In this document: one piece after another, positions 55,434 through 63,812 of the stretch
Layout: the number at the start of each line of letters is the position of its first letter
Position numbering within the stretch: the first letter of the stretch is position 1
Origin: Bradyrhizobium manausense
Lineage (GTDB): Bacteria; Pseudomonadota; Alphaproteobacteria; Rhizobiales; Xanthobacteraceae
NCBI RefSeq assembly: GCF_018131105.1
Contig: NZ_JAFCJI010000001.1
Span: forward strand, 930,001-994,000
DNA: 64,000 nt
Direction: 5' to 3'
Translations under genes and position numbers: made by a program
Notes under the pieces: model-generated
What the model was told of the DNA's origin: nothing
Seen by the model: only the letters and a program-made list of their open reading frames with translations
The model's database searches: none

Positions 55434-56408
55434 TTGCTGAAACTGCACAGGTGGCCGTCCGACGACTGGCAGGGTATCGGCGCCGAAATGCCCTCGGAGA
55501 TCATCTGGGCGGATCTGCTGAATGGGACCGCGGAGGAAAAGCAGTTCATCGAGCGACTGCTGAAGATACGCATCCCGTCCGAGGAGTCGCTCAGCGAGAT
55601 CGAAGCGTCGAGCCGCCTGATCCTCGAGCACGGCAACCTCTATCTCAGCTCGCCGGCGGTGCGGCTCAACGAGGTTAACGAAGCCGAGATCACGCCGGTC
55701 GGGTTCGTGATCGGCCCGCATGTGCTGGTGACAGTGCGCTTTGCCGAACTGCCGATCTTCGACCAGATCAGCAAGCGCGTCGGCTCCGACGACAGCCTCG
55801 AGAACGGCATGTGCGTGTTCACCAGCCTGCTCGAGGCCATGATCGACCGCGGCGCTGACGCGCTGGAGCATCTCGGCGCCAAGGTCGACCAGCTTTCGCG
55901 CGGCGTCTTCAAGGGCGGTCTCGTTCGCACCAAGCGGCCGGTCCGCTCGAGCCGAAGGATGCGCGAGGCGCTGGAGAATATCGGCGAGCTCGCCGATCGC
56001 CTCGCCAAGGCGCGCGACGTGCTGCTCGGCGTCGGGCGTATCGCGTCCTACGCCGACAATGTCGGCAGCGAGTGGATCACGGCGGCGTCGAAGAAGCGCC
56101 TCGAGGCGGTCTCGAAGGACGTCGCGTCGCTGAGCGACTACGAGACGCGCCTGTCCGACAAGATCCAGCTCCTGCTCGATGCGGTGCTCGGCTTCATCAA
56201 CATCCAGCAGAACGAGCTGTTCAAGATCCTGACGATCGTCTCCGTCGTCGGCGTGCCGCCCACAATCCTGGTCGGTATCTGGGGCATGAACTTCAAGAAC
56301 ATGCCGGAGCTGAGCTGGACGTTCGGCTATCCGCTCTCATTGCTCGCGATCATCGCCAGCGGCGTGCTACCGCTGATCTGGTTCAAGCGGCGCGGCTGGT
56401 TCGAGTGA
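55434..56408 (+). CDS. CorA-family magnesium transporter
   Basis: A 324-residue CorA-like divalent-cation channel. The long soluble N-terminal part carries the funnel helices, and two C-terminal transmembrane helices end the protein. The GMN signature at the end of the first helix is intact (GIWGMNFKNMPELSWTF), followed by the second helix and a basic tail (WFKRRGWFE). The start is TTG at 55434, supported by GGAG 8 nt upstream. It is monocistronic. Mg2+ is the expected ion; Co2+ or Zn2+ are alternatives in the family. Confidence 0.9.
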   Translation: MLKLHRWPSDDWQGIGAEMPSEIIWADLLNGTAEEKQFIERLLKIRIPSEESLSEIEASSRLILEHGNLYLSSPAVRLNEVNEAEITPVGFVIGPHVLVTVRFAELPIFDQISKRVGSDDSLENGMCVFTSLLEAMIDRGADALEHLGAKVDQLSRGVFKGGLVRTKRPVRSSRRMREALENIGELADRLAKARDVLLGVGRIASYADNVGSEWITAASKKRLEAVSKDVASLSDYETRLSDKIQLLLDAVLGFINIQQNELFKILTIVSVVGVPPTILVGIWGMNFKNMPELSWTFGYPLSLLAIIASGVLPLIWFKRRGWFE

Positions 56409-56681
56409 CCAAGGCCGCGATCACGTTGTCGATCGGCGAAGTACTCGACTTGATGACCGGCGACGACCGCCATTGATGGCGGTGGCGGACGGTGTGCCGG
56501 CGGTCGCAAGGCATCCGGCGAAACCGGGCTGGTCGCCTGTGGCTGTGCGCTGCAATACAGCTCGATCCACGTCTGTGGCGCTTTGGATGTCGACAGGTTC
56601 GTCAGTTGACTTGCCGCGATGATTGTTGACCGAACCTTTCGCCACGGATAGCTTTTGGCTTTCATTTCAAAGGATTTAAGA

Positions 56682-57155
56682 ATGCATATCCGGAATTCTA
56701 TGGGAGCATGTTTGAGGGTCGGTGCTTGCTGGAGCGCGAATCGTTCTGCAATGGTTTGCCTGCTGGCTCTGTTTTCAGCGCTGACCTGGTTTTGTGAAAA
56801 CGCGCTCGCTCAGGAAACGTCGTCCCGGTACGGCATGGGCGGTCGCACGGGACAGTTCGGCGAGATCCGTCAGCAAATCGCTGTGAGCGGTCAACCTTTT
56901 AGAATTGAAGGTCACTGTCAGTCGGCCTGTACCATGTTTTTGAAACTCAAGACTGCGTGCGTCGAGCCGAGCGCTGAACTCCTGTTTCATGCCGGCAGCA
57001 ACCAAAAGGCTACGCAGCAGATGCTGAATTCCTACAATGGCGCCTTGCGCAATTATCTCGTCGCAAATCATATTATGGAGACGACGTCATTCACGACCAT
57101 TTCTGGAAGAGATATCATCCAGAAATTTGGTTATCGGTCGTGTGCAGCAAAGTAG
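56682..57155 (+). CDS. Exported ClpP-fold-like small protein
   Basis: A 157-residue protein with an N-terminal signal anchor (AMVCLLALFSALTWFCENAL then AQ-ET). The segment GHCQSACTMFL ... CVEPSAELLFHAGS resembles the nucleophile-Ser (G-x-C-x-S-A-C) and His regions of periplasmic ClpP/crotonase-fold proteins of the COG3904 type. I see only that local similarity, so the assignment is tentative. AAAGGA lies 7 nt before the ATG at 56682; a later ATG in the signal region is an alternative. The gene precedes the CHAT protein by 55 nt on the same strand. Region 56409-56681 before it holds no recognised feature. Confidence 0.6.
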   Translation: MHIRNSMGACLRVGACWSANRSAMVCLLALFSALTWFCENALAQETSSRYGMGGRTGQFGEIRQQIAVSGQPFRIEGHCQSACTMFLKLKTACVEPSAELLFHAGSNQKATQQMLNSYNGALRNYLVANHIMETTSFTTISGRDIIQKFGYRSCAAK

Positions 57156-57210
57156 CGCATCAACCGTTCCACTTTATTGGTCGTCGGGCGGCACTTTTCA
57201 TGGGTCGCAA

Positions 57211-60200
57211 ATGAGCAGCTTGTCACGGTGGGCACTCGTGCTTTGCCTTGTGCTGAGCTTTGGCACAAAGGCGTCGAGCCAGGAGTCTGCCGAATGCTCC
57301 TTCAATGCCGCGACGACGCAGCAGGCCTGCGAGCCAAATGGAGGCGCGTCGAGCGTTAGCGATCGCCCGGCGAAAAGTCCGCTGCCGCCGAGTTTTCTTC
57401 CTCCGCCGCGATCGATTGCGGATATCACGGCGATTCTCGACAGCGAAAAGCCGGACCCCGCCACCCTGGCCAGAATGAAATCTGCCGCCGACGCTGAGCC
57501 TGCCGATGGTCTTTCGCAGGAATCGCTGGCGAAGTTCTACTATGCCCGATCCGAGGCGAGGGAAATCCTGGGGCGCTCGGTTGATGCATTGGCCGATAGT
57601 CAGCAAGCACTCATCGCCGTGCGACACGTCGACAACGATCGTCTTACGATGCGTATCGCGATGGATATCGTAAGTCGGCTTAAGTCGACGGGGGACTATA
57701 AACGCGCTCTCGCGATGGTAGAGCCGCTTATTGCTGAAGCTGATCAGCCGCGCACAAGGGGAAACTTGTTCCCTCTGCATCATCTTGCTGTTGGAACTGC
57801 GATTGCAATGGGGAATCTGCCGTTGGCGGAGGAGCACCTGCGGCGAGCGCTGGTCCTCATTTCGGAGGCGCGCAACGGTGACCCTCGCTGGCGGTCCTAC
57901 CGCATCAGGGGCAACTCCTGGGAAACTTCAATTGCATTGATGCAAGCGGCAATCTTCGCCGCGCGAGGCCACTTTAGGGATGCCGAGCTCGCTTTTGTCC
58001 AGGCGCGCGAGCTTCGAATTAAATCGATCGATGTTTTCAACAAGCTGGCAAAAACGGACCCGGACGTGCCCCTGGCTTCGGATATGCAAAGACAGGCAGA
58101 TGGATTTTTACTTAACATCGCTACGATGAAATCGCGGCAGGGCCGGTTGGCCGAGGCTGAGTCGGATGCACGCATCGCGTTGTTTTCTCGCCTGAATGCG
58201 GATGGCAAGTACAATCCTCTGACGACCCCCTACGTGACTGGTCTTGCAAAAATCCTGAATTGGGAAAGCCGCTTCTCAGAGGCCGAGAAGCTCGCACGAA
58301 CGAGCCTCGACATCCAGCACACACTTGGCATCGACGATGACCGCCCCAATAATGCCCACGCTCTCTTCTCACTCGGTTCCAGCCTGACTGGCGAGGGGAA
58401 GTCAGATGAAGCGATAAGGGTTTTCGACCAATTGGACCAGGCGATTGCCGCGTGGGATCCTCGACAGAGAGCAACAGTGCTATCCAGCGTCACTCGGATC
58501 AGTGCGCTTTTGGCGTCGAGCCGAAGTGACGAAGCTCTTGGCGCTTCGCAGGCACTCGTCCAACGCGAGATCGCGCGTGTCGGTGAGGGCCATTATGATA
58601 GCGCCTCTGCACACGGCATTCTAGCCATTGCCTTGATGCGCGCAGGCAGGGACGCCGACGCACTTCGCGAGTTCAAGATCGCGCTGCCGGTACTGCAGGC
58701 AGCGGAGCAACAGAACGCCGATGATGGCGATGCTGAAGGGGTGGGACGGGTTCAGGCCCGGTTGAGGTTCGTCGTAGAGAACTACATCAAGCTATTGGCA
58801 ACAGCCCGAAGCCCAGCTGACGATGTCGCCGCTCAGACCTTTATCATGGCCGATTCCATTCGCGGGCACGCGGTGCAGCAGGCTTTGGCGGAGTCGAGCG
58901 CGCGTGTGGCGGCAAAGGATCCGGCACTCGCGGAGCTTGTGCGAAACGAGCAGGATCTGAGCAAGCAACTCAGGGCACAGCTCGGTTCGCTCAACAATCT
59001 TCTGAGCGTGCCGTCGAACGAGCGCGACGAGCAGGTTCTGCGCGATATCGAGAATTCGATCGGGCGATTGCGTATGGATCGCGACGTGGCTCGTGCCGAG
59101 ATCAACAAGCGTTTCCCCGCCTATGCCGATCTCGTCAACCCGAAGCCACCAGGTATCGAGCAGATCAGGGAGGCTCTTCACGACGGCGAAGCGGCGCTGT
59201 CGTTCTACTTCGGAGGCGAGGCAAGCTTCGTGTGGGCGGTACCCAAGAGTGGACCGGTGGCTTTTGCTTCCGTTGAGGCGAAGCCCGACGAGCTCAGACG
59301 CAAGATCCAAAAGCTGCGGGAGGCATTGGAGCCGGACGCGGCGCTGATTTCCGATATCCCGCCGTTCGACGTCGATCTCGGCTACCAGCTCTACTCCATC
59401 CTCCTAAAGCCCGTTGAGGAGGGTTGGAAGAGATCGAAAAGCCTCATCGTGGTGACGAACGGTGCGCTCGGATTGCTGCCGTTGTCACTGTTGCCGACCG
59501 CACCGTCCACGCTGAAGTCCGACGAAGACCCGCCCTTCGCGGCCTATCGAAACGTGCCTTGGTTAGCTCGCACCCATGACATCGCCACTCTGCCATCGTT
59601 GTCGGCGCTCGTCACTCTGCGGTCGCTACCGGCAGGCGCTTCCGGACGCAGGCAACTCATCGCATTCGGCGACCCGCTTTTCAGCGAACAGCAGGCCACG
59701 GAAGCAGAAAGGAAGATCGCGCATGTTGCTCCCTCGGCCGCTGCAATCACGCGCGGCGTGCCGTTCAGGCGGAGATCGATTCCAAGGCTGGAAGGCGTTG
59801 ACAGCGCCGAGCTTGCGATGTTGCCGCGGCTTCCGGACACCGCCGATGAATTGAGGTCGATCGCGATCGCGCTGCACGCCGATCCGTCAAGAGTGCTGAA
59901 GCTCGGGAAGGACGCCAACGAAGAGGTCGTCAAGTCGACGAACCTGTCCGGGTTCAGGGTCGTCGTGTTTGCAACCCATGGCCTCGCGGCGGGTGAACTC
60001 AACGGGCTGACGCAGCCGGCTTTGGCGCTCACCGCGCCAGCCGTCGCCGGCGTCGAGGGTGACGGATTGCTCACCATGGAGGAAATCCTGCAACTGAGGC
60101 TCGACGCGGACTGGGTCATTCTTTCGGCTTGCAACACCGGCGCCGGAGAGGGCGCCGGCGCGGAGGCCGCCTCCGGGCTGGGCCGCGCATTTTTTTATGC

Positions 60201-60450
60201 AGGGACGCGGGCCATCCTCGTCACCAATTGGTCGGTTCATTCGCAGTCGGCAAAGGATCTGGTCACTGATCTGTTCAAGCGGCAAGCCGATGATCCCAAG
60301 CTGACGCGCGCGGAGGCGCTGCGGCAGGCAATGATGGCTCTGATAGACGGGCGGGGCTATGTCGGCGCCGACGGGAAGACCGAATTCGCCTATGCCCACC
60401 CGTTGTTCTGGGCTCCCTACACAATTTTGGGGGACGGCGGGACACGTTGA
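57211..60450 (+). CDS. Exported TPR-CHAT domain protein (caspase-like peptidase)
   Basis: A 1079-residue protein. The signal peptide is MSSLSRWALVLCLVLSFGTK with cleavage after ASS. Residues about 60-560 form helical, TPR-like repeats (for example ARSEAREILGRSVDALADSQ and AHALFSLGSSLTGEGKSDEA). A coiled-coil-like stretch follows near residues 560-640. The C-terminal CHAT domain (about 690-1075) holds the caspase-like dyad His923 (VFATHGLAAGEL) and Cys974 (ILSACNTGAGEGAG), then FFYAGTRAILVTNWSV. The ATG at 57211 gives the signal peptide. A protease acting in the periplasm is likely, with the small upstream protein as possible partner. Codon use in the first part is less GC-rich than the surrounding genes. 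Confidence 0.85.
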   Translation: MSSLSRWALVLCLVLSFGTKASSQESAECSFNAATTQQACEPNGGASSVSDRPAKSPLPPSFLPPPRSIADITAILDSEKPDPATLARMKSAADAEPADGLSQESLAKFYYARSEAREILGRSVDALADSQQALIAVRHVDNDRLTMRIAMDIVSRLKSTGDYKRALAMVEPLIAEADQPRTRGNLFPLHHLAVGTAIAMGNLPLAEEHLRRALVLISEARNGDPRWRSYRIRGNSWETSIALMQAAIFAARGHFRDAELAFVQARELRIKSIDVFNKLAKTDPDVPLASDMQRQADGFLLNIATMKSRQGRLAEAESDARIALFSRLNADGKYNPLTTPYVTGLAKILNWESRFSEAEKLARTSLDIQHTLGIDDDRPNNAHALFSLGSSLTGEGKSDEAIRVFDQLDQAIAAWDPRQRATVLSSVTRISALLASSRSDEALGASQALVQREIARVGEGHYDSASAHGILAIALMRAGRDADALREFKIALPVLQAAEQQNADDGDAEGVGRVQARLRFVVENYIKLLATARSPADDVAAQTFIMADSIRGHAVQQALAESSARVAAKDPALAELVRNEQDLSKQLRAQLGSLNNLLSVPSNERDEQVLRDIENSIGRLRMDRDVARAEINKRFPAYADLVNPKPPGIEQIREALHDGEAALSFYFGGEASFVWAVPKSGPVAFASVEAKPDELRRKIQKLREALEPDAALISDIPPFDVDLGYQLYSILLKPVEEGWKRSKSLIVVTNGALGLLPLSLLPTAPSTLKSDEDPPFAAYRNVPWLARTHDIATLPSLSALVTLRSLPAGASGRRQLIAFGDPLFSEQQATEAERKIAHVAPSAAAITRGVPFRRRSIPRLEGVDSAELAMLPRLPDTADELRSIAIALHADPSRVLKLGKDANEEVVKSTNLSGFRVVVFATHGLAAGELNGLTQPALALTAPAVAGVEGDGLLTMEEILQLRLDADWVILSACNTGAGEGAGAEAASGLGRAFFYAGTRAILVTNWSVHSQSAKDLVTDLFKRQADDPKLTRAEALRQAMMALIDGRGYVGADGKTEFAYAHPLFWAPYTILGDGGTR

Positions 60451-60507
60451 CTGGAAGCGCATTGGGCGCGCCGCGTCGCGGCCGTCCTGAATGAAGCGGC
60501 ACCACGC

Positions 60508-62244
60508 TCATGACCTGTGCACCTCGGTCGAACGCTGACGGATGGAAGTCTGCCGTGGGACGGCGGCGTTGAGCTCCCCCCGTCGCGCCAGAGCGCGAAT
60601 GCGGTCCGCGGTCCGGCAGGCGATCGCCTGGATCGTCAGCGACGGATTGGCGCCTCCGACCGTGGGAAAGACCGAGCCGTCACAGATCCACAAGTTCGGA
60701 ATGTCCCAGCTGCGACAATCCGCATCGACGACGCTGGTGCGGGCATCGCTCCCCATGCGCGCGGTTCCGTTGAGATGGCAGGTATCGTCGTCCTGGATCC
60801 AGATGTCGTCTGCGTCGGCCGCCTCCAGCGCACGGCTCATGAATTTGAGGGAGTGGTCGATCAGGCGCTTGTCGTTGTCGCACCAGGAATAGGTGACCCG
60901 GGGAATTCGCAATCCATACTGGTCGACCTCGTCGGCCAGGCTCACCCGATTGGATTCCTGAGGCAGCATCTCGCCGACGATCCTGAGACCGACGACATGA
61001 TTGTAGTCTTTCATGGCCTCGACCAGGCTCTCCCCCCAAAGGCCGCGCGCGCTGAACAATGTGTTCGCCCAGAGCTGCGGCAACGGGCCCTGGCTCATGT
61101 AGGAATAGCCGCCGAAGAAATCCTTGCCCTTGTCTTCGTAGTTCCAGTGCTCGGTGATGGCGAGCGACGGCGGCCCCTTGTAGGAGCGTACCTCGTGCTC
61201 GAGCCGTCCCCACACCGCCTGATTGGACTGCGCCATCAGGTTCTTTCCGACCAGGCCCGAGCTGTTGGCGAGGCCCTCCGGAAAGCGGGCCGTCGCGGAG
61301 TTCAGCAGAAGCCGGGGCGTTTCGATGGCATAACCCGCGACGACGACGTTGCGCGCGCGCTGAAAGCGCCACACGCCGTCCCGATGATAGTGAACCCCGG
61401 ACACGAGCCCGGACGGCTCGACCTCGACGCGACCGACCATCGCGAGATCGCGGATCTCCGCGCCTGCGGCGATTGCGCGTGGAATCCATGTGACCAGTGC
61501 GCTCTGCTTGGCGTTGGTCGAACAGCCGGAGATGCAGAAGCCGCGATAGACGCAAGGGTGGGCCAGACCTCGCGGGGCCGACAGCGTTGCGAGCGGCGTC
61601 TCGGTCCAATTGATGCCCAGCGCCTCGCAACCTTTGGCCAGTGCCCGCGCCGCGCCGTTCAACGGATGAGCGCGGTACGGGTAGCGCGGACGCGGCGGAC
61701 CCCAGGGATAGGTCACCGGGCCCGATATCTTCAGGGCCTGTTCGACTTCGGTGTAGTAGTCCCACATCTCGCGCCAATCGAGCGGCCAGTCGGCGCCGTA
61801 ACCGAGCAAGGTGCGTGACTTGAACCATTCGGGACGGAAGCGGAGCGAGACCATCGCGAAGTGCACCGTCGAGCCGCCAACGGCCTTGCCGCTGTTGTTG
61901 CCGCCAAGCTGCAACGGATTGGCGCCGTCGACGATGCGGTCGTCAGTCCAGTAAAGCTTGGTCTGCTCGGATTCATCCGAGGCGAAATCCTCCAGCGGCC
62001 TGAAATAAGGGCCCGCGTCGAGAGCGACGACAGAGAAACCGTATTCGGCAAGCTTGCAGGCGAGTGTGCCGCCGCCGGCGCCCGTGCCGACGATGGCGAA
62101 ATCGACCGGCTCGCTCTCTCGGTATTGCCGCATCGGCACCCAGCCGCCCGGATGGAACACGTCCGGTGCCCGGCCATCGTGCGCCCTCGTCGCATGGAAG
62201 GGATCACCGGACACGGCGGTTACTCCGGCGCGCCGCGGCATCAT
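60508..62244 (-). CDS. GMC-family FAD dehydrogenase with 3Fe-4S-type cysteine motif
   Basis: A 578-residue GMC oxidoreductase, like the catalytic subunit of gluconate 2-dehydrogenase or FAD-glucose dehydrogenase. The FAD motif is FAIVGTGAGGGTLA (about residues 49-62). Cys231, Cys237 and Cys241 (CVYRGFCISGC) have the C-x5-C-x3-C spacing of the 3Fe-4S ligands in Burkholderia FAD-glucose dehydrogenase. The C-terminal active site shows CHLNGTARMG and GGANPSLTIQAIACRTADRI. The ATG ending at 62244 overlaps the upstream gene by 41 nt; a later ATG ending at 62133 would avoid this. It ends a cluster with a subunit-3-like protein and a membrane protein. The substrate is likely a sugar or sugar acid. 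Confidence 0.87.
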   Translation of the reverse strand: MMPRRAGVTAVSGDPFHATRAHDGRAPDVFHPGGWVPMRQYRESEPVDFAIVGTGAGGGTLACKLAEYGFSVVALDAGPYFRPLEDFASDESEQTKLYWTDDRIVDGANPLQLGGNNSGKAVGGSTVHFAMVSLRFRPEWFKSRTLLGYGADWPLDWREMWDYYTEVEQALKISGPVTYPWGPPRPRYPYRAHPLNGAARALAKGCEALGINWTETPLATLSAPRGLAHPCVYRGFCISGCSTNAKQSALVTWIPRAIAAGAEIRDLAMVGRVEVEPSGLVSGVHYHRDGVWRFQRARNVVVAGYAIETPRLLLNSATARFPEGLANSSGLVGKNLMAQSNQAVWGRLEHEVRSYKGPPSLAITEHWNYEDKGKDFFGGYSYMSQGPLPQLWANTLFSARGLWGESLVEAMKDYNHVVGLRIVGEMLPQESNRVSLADEVDQYGLRIPRVTYSWCDNDKRLIDHSLKFMSRALEAADADDIWIQDDDTCHLNGTARMGSDARTSVVDADCRSWDIPNLWICDGSVFPTVGGANPSLTIQAIACRTADRIRALARRGELNAAVPRQTSIRQRSTEVHRS

Positions 62245-62854
62245 TCCCATCCTTCGCCTCGGCGGCCTCCCAAGGGTCGCGCTCGTCGATATCGAGCCGC
62301 ACATAGCCGCGCGGGCTCGCGGGGCCGCCCCAACCGATCTCGCTCCAGGCGGTCGGGTGAGCGTAATAGGCGAACACGATGTCCCGCCCCATGCGGGCCT
62401 TGAAGAAGACGTCACAGCGCAAGCCGCCCCATTGATCTGCTTTCAGCTCACCAGCCTGGGCGGAGCGAAGCAGCCTGTCCTGTAACGCCTGCGGCAACTG
62501 CGCAAAGCGCTTGCCATAGGCTGTGGAGGCTTCAGCGTTCAGTGCCTTCAGTCCGAGACGCCACGCATCGCCGTCCCTGGGCATATCGGGCCTGCGAAAC
62601 CCGTCCATGACCCGGTCGTGCAGCTTGCGGTCGACCAGCGCGGCGATCGGCACCGGGGGACGATCGGGCGGCTGTGGAATGAGGTGGTCCGCGATCGCCA
62701 CGACGGTGTCGTATTCGTCGCGTGTGAAGAAGCGCGGCTCAGGCGCGATGGATAATCGCCGCGTGATGACCTCGCGCGTCTTGTCGTTCCAGGACGGTCC
62801 CGACCATTTGGCGAGAACGTCATATCCGGGATAGCGGTCGCGACTTTCATGCAT
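62204..62854 (-). CDS. Gluconate 2-dehydrogenase subunit 3 family protein
   Basis: A 216-residue protein of the small-subunit family that accompanies GMC dehydrogenases. The conserved core is FFTRDEYDTVVAIADHLIPQ, then GLKALNAEASTAYGKRFAQL and the C-terminal GRDIVFAYYAHPTAWSEIGW with GPASPRGYVRLDIDERDPWE. Typical relatives carry a Tat signal on this subunit that exports the complex; none is visible here (start MHESRDRYPGYDVLAKW). It overlaps the membrane-protein gene by 8 nt and the GMC gene by up to 41 nt, so all three are translationally coupled. Confidence 0.87.
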   Translation of the reverse strand: MHESRDRYPGYDVLAKWSGPSWNDKTREVITRRLSIAPEPRFFTRDEYDTVVAIADHLIPQPPDRPPVPIAALVDRKLHDRVMDGFRRPDMPRDGDAWRLGLKALNAEASTAYGKRFAQLPQALQDRLLRSAQAGELKADQWGGLRCDVFFKARMGRDIVFAYYAHPTAWSEIGWGGPASPRGYVRLDIDERDPWEAAEAKDGNDAAARRSNRRVR

Positions 62855-63812
62855 CGGGATGCGCCCTCATGAGGCCGAGTGCAGCCAGACCGGCAAGTGC
62901 GAGGCCAGTGAAGCTCAGCGGCGCGGGAAGCGGCGGTCCGTTCAGAATGTTCTGGCTCCAGTTGCGCCAGCCACCCATGTTTCGTGACACGCCGTACGCG
63001 TGGAAGCCGACACCAGCCAAACCCATGGCCGTCAACACACGCATCCACCCGCGTGTGAAGCGATGCGTCCTGCCGGATCCGCCTGCGGCCGCCGACAGCA
63101 GCAGCGCTGCGCCGACCGGCGGCAGCGTCACCGGGAGAAGCATGAAGGGGTTGTGATAGGCCCCCCGGAAATGGAGCAGGCCGGCCTCGCCAGTCGTGCC
63201 GAGCAGGCCTGCGCCCGCGACCGCGGCGATGGTGCGTCCCGCCGGCAGACCGAAGATGCGCGGGCGAGTTCGGGCCGCTTCCCGCACTCGCTCCGAACAG
63301 AAGCCGAGCAGGCCCGAGAGCAGGATCGCCATCGGCGCGCCGATCGGGGCACCGTAGAATACGTTCTGCCAGCTGAAGCCGCCGACGCGCTTGCCGACGT
63401 TGTAGAGATGAAATCCCGAACCGATCATCCCGGTCGCTGCTGCCAGCAGGTAGGTCGCGTCGCGCGCCTTGTGCGCGAACGGACGCATGTCGGCCGTGCC
63501 ATGGATGCTCGTCGCGAGGGTCAACGCCGAAACTGCAAGGGGCGTGTACATGGCTTTGTTCTTGAACGATCCGCGGTAATGCTCGACGCTGGAATCGGCG
63601 AGCACGGAGGCGGCGAGAGTTCCCGCGGCGCGGTTGAGTTCCTGCGCGGTCTTGACCGTCGCTGCGCGGCCGGACCGAATGCGACGCGGCGCGCGGCGCG
63701 GGCCAGAGCTGCCAGCCGGCGCGGAGGCTGCCGAAAGGAGTGAGACAAGCGCCACGCCGGATGCAGCGATCGCGGCCAGAGCAAGCAGATCGCGTTCCGC
63801 CGGTGGGCTCAT
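62847..63812 (-). CDS. Duplicated histidine-containing integral membrane protein, possible redox partner of the dehydrogenase
   Basis: A 321-residue inner-membrane protein with about eight predicted transmembrane segments. I do not recognise the family. The two halves are internal repeats with a constant offset of 136 residues: HYRGSFKN at 78 matches HFRGAYHN at 214; His114 matches His250; and GFHLYNVGKRVGG at 133 matches GFHAYGVSRNMGG at 269. The second match continues into W-x2-N and GAPIGAP versus GPPLPAP. Thus three histidines per half are conserved with identical spacing. No CxxCH motif is present. The ATG overlaps the upstream enolase-type gene's stop (ATGA), and the stop overlaps the subunit-3 gene. 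A heme- or quinone-binding anchor role is inference. Confidence 0.8.
   Translation of the reverse strand: MSPPAERDLLALAAIAASGVALVSLLSAASAPAGSSGPRRAPRRIRSGRAATVKTAQELNRAAGTLAASVLADSSVEHYRGSFKNKAMYTPLAVSALTLATSIHGTADMRPFAHKARDATYLLAAATGMIGSGFHLYNVGKRVGGFSWQNVFYGAPIGAPMAILLSGLLGFCSERVREAARTRPRIFGLPAGRTIAAVAGAGLLGTTGEAGLLHFRGAYHNPFMLLPVTLPPVGAALLLSAAAGGSGRTHRFTRGWMRVLTAMGLAGVGFHAYGVSRNMGGWRNWSQNILNGPPLPAPLSFTGLALAGLAALGLMRAHPDA

Noticed and set aside
57037..57210. N-terminal extension of the CHAT protein
   Set aside because: It overlaps the end of the upstream exported-protein gene and would destroy the signal peptide; the ATG at 57211 fits better.
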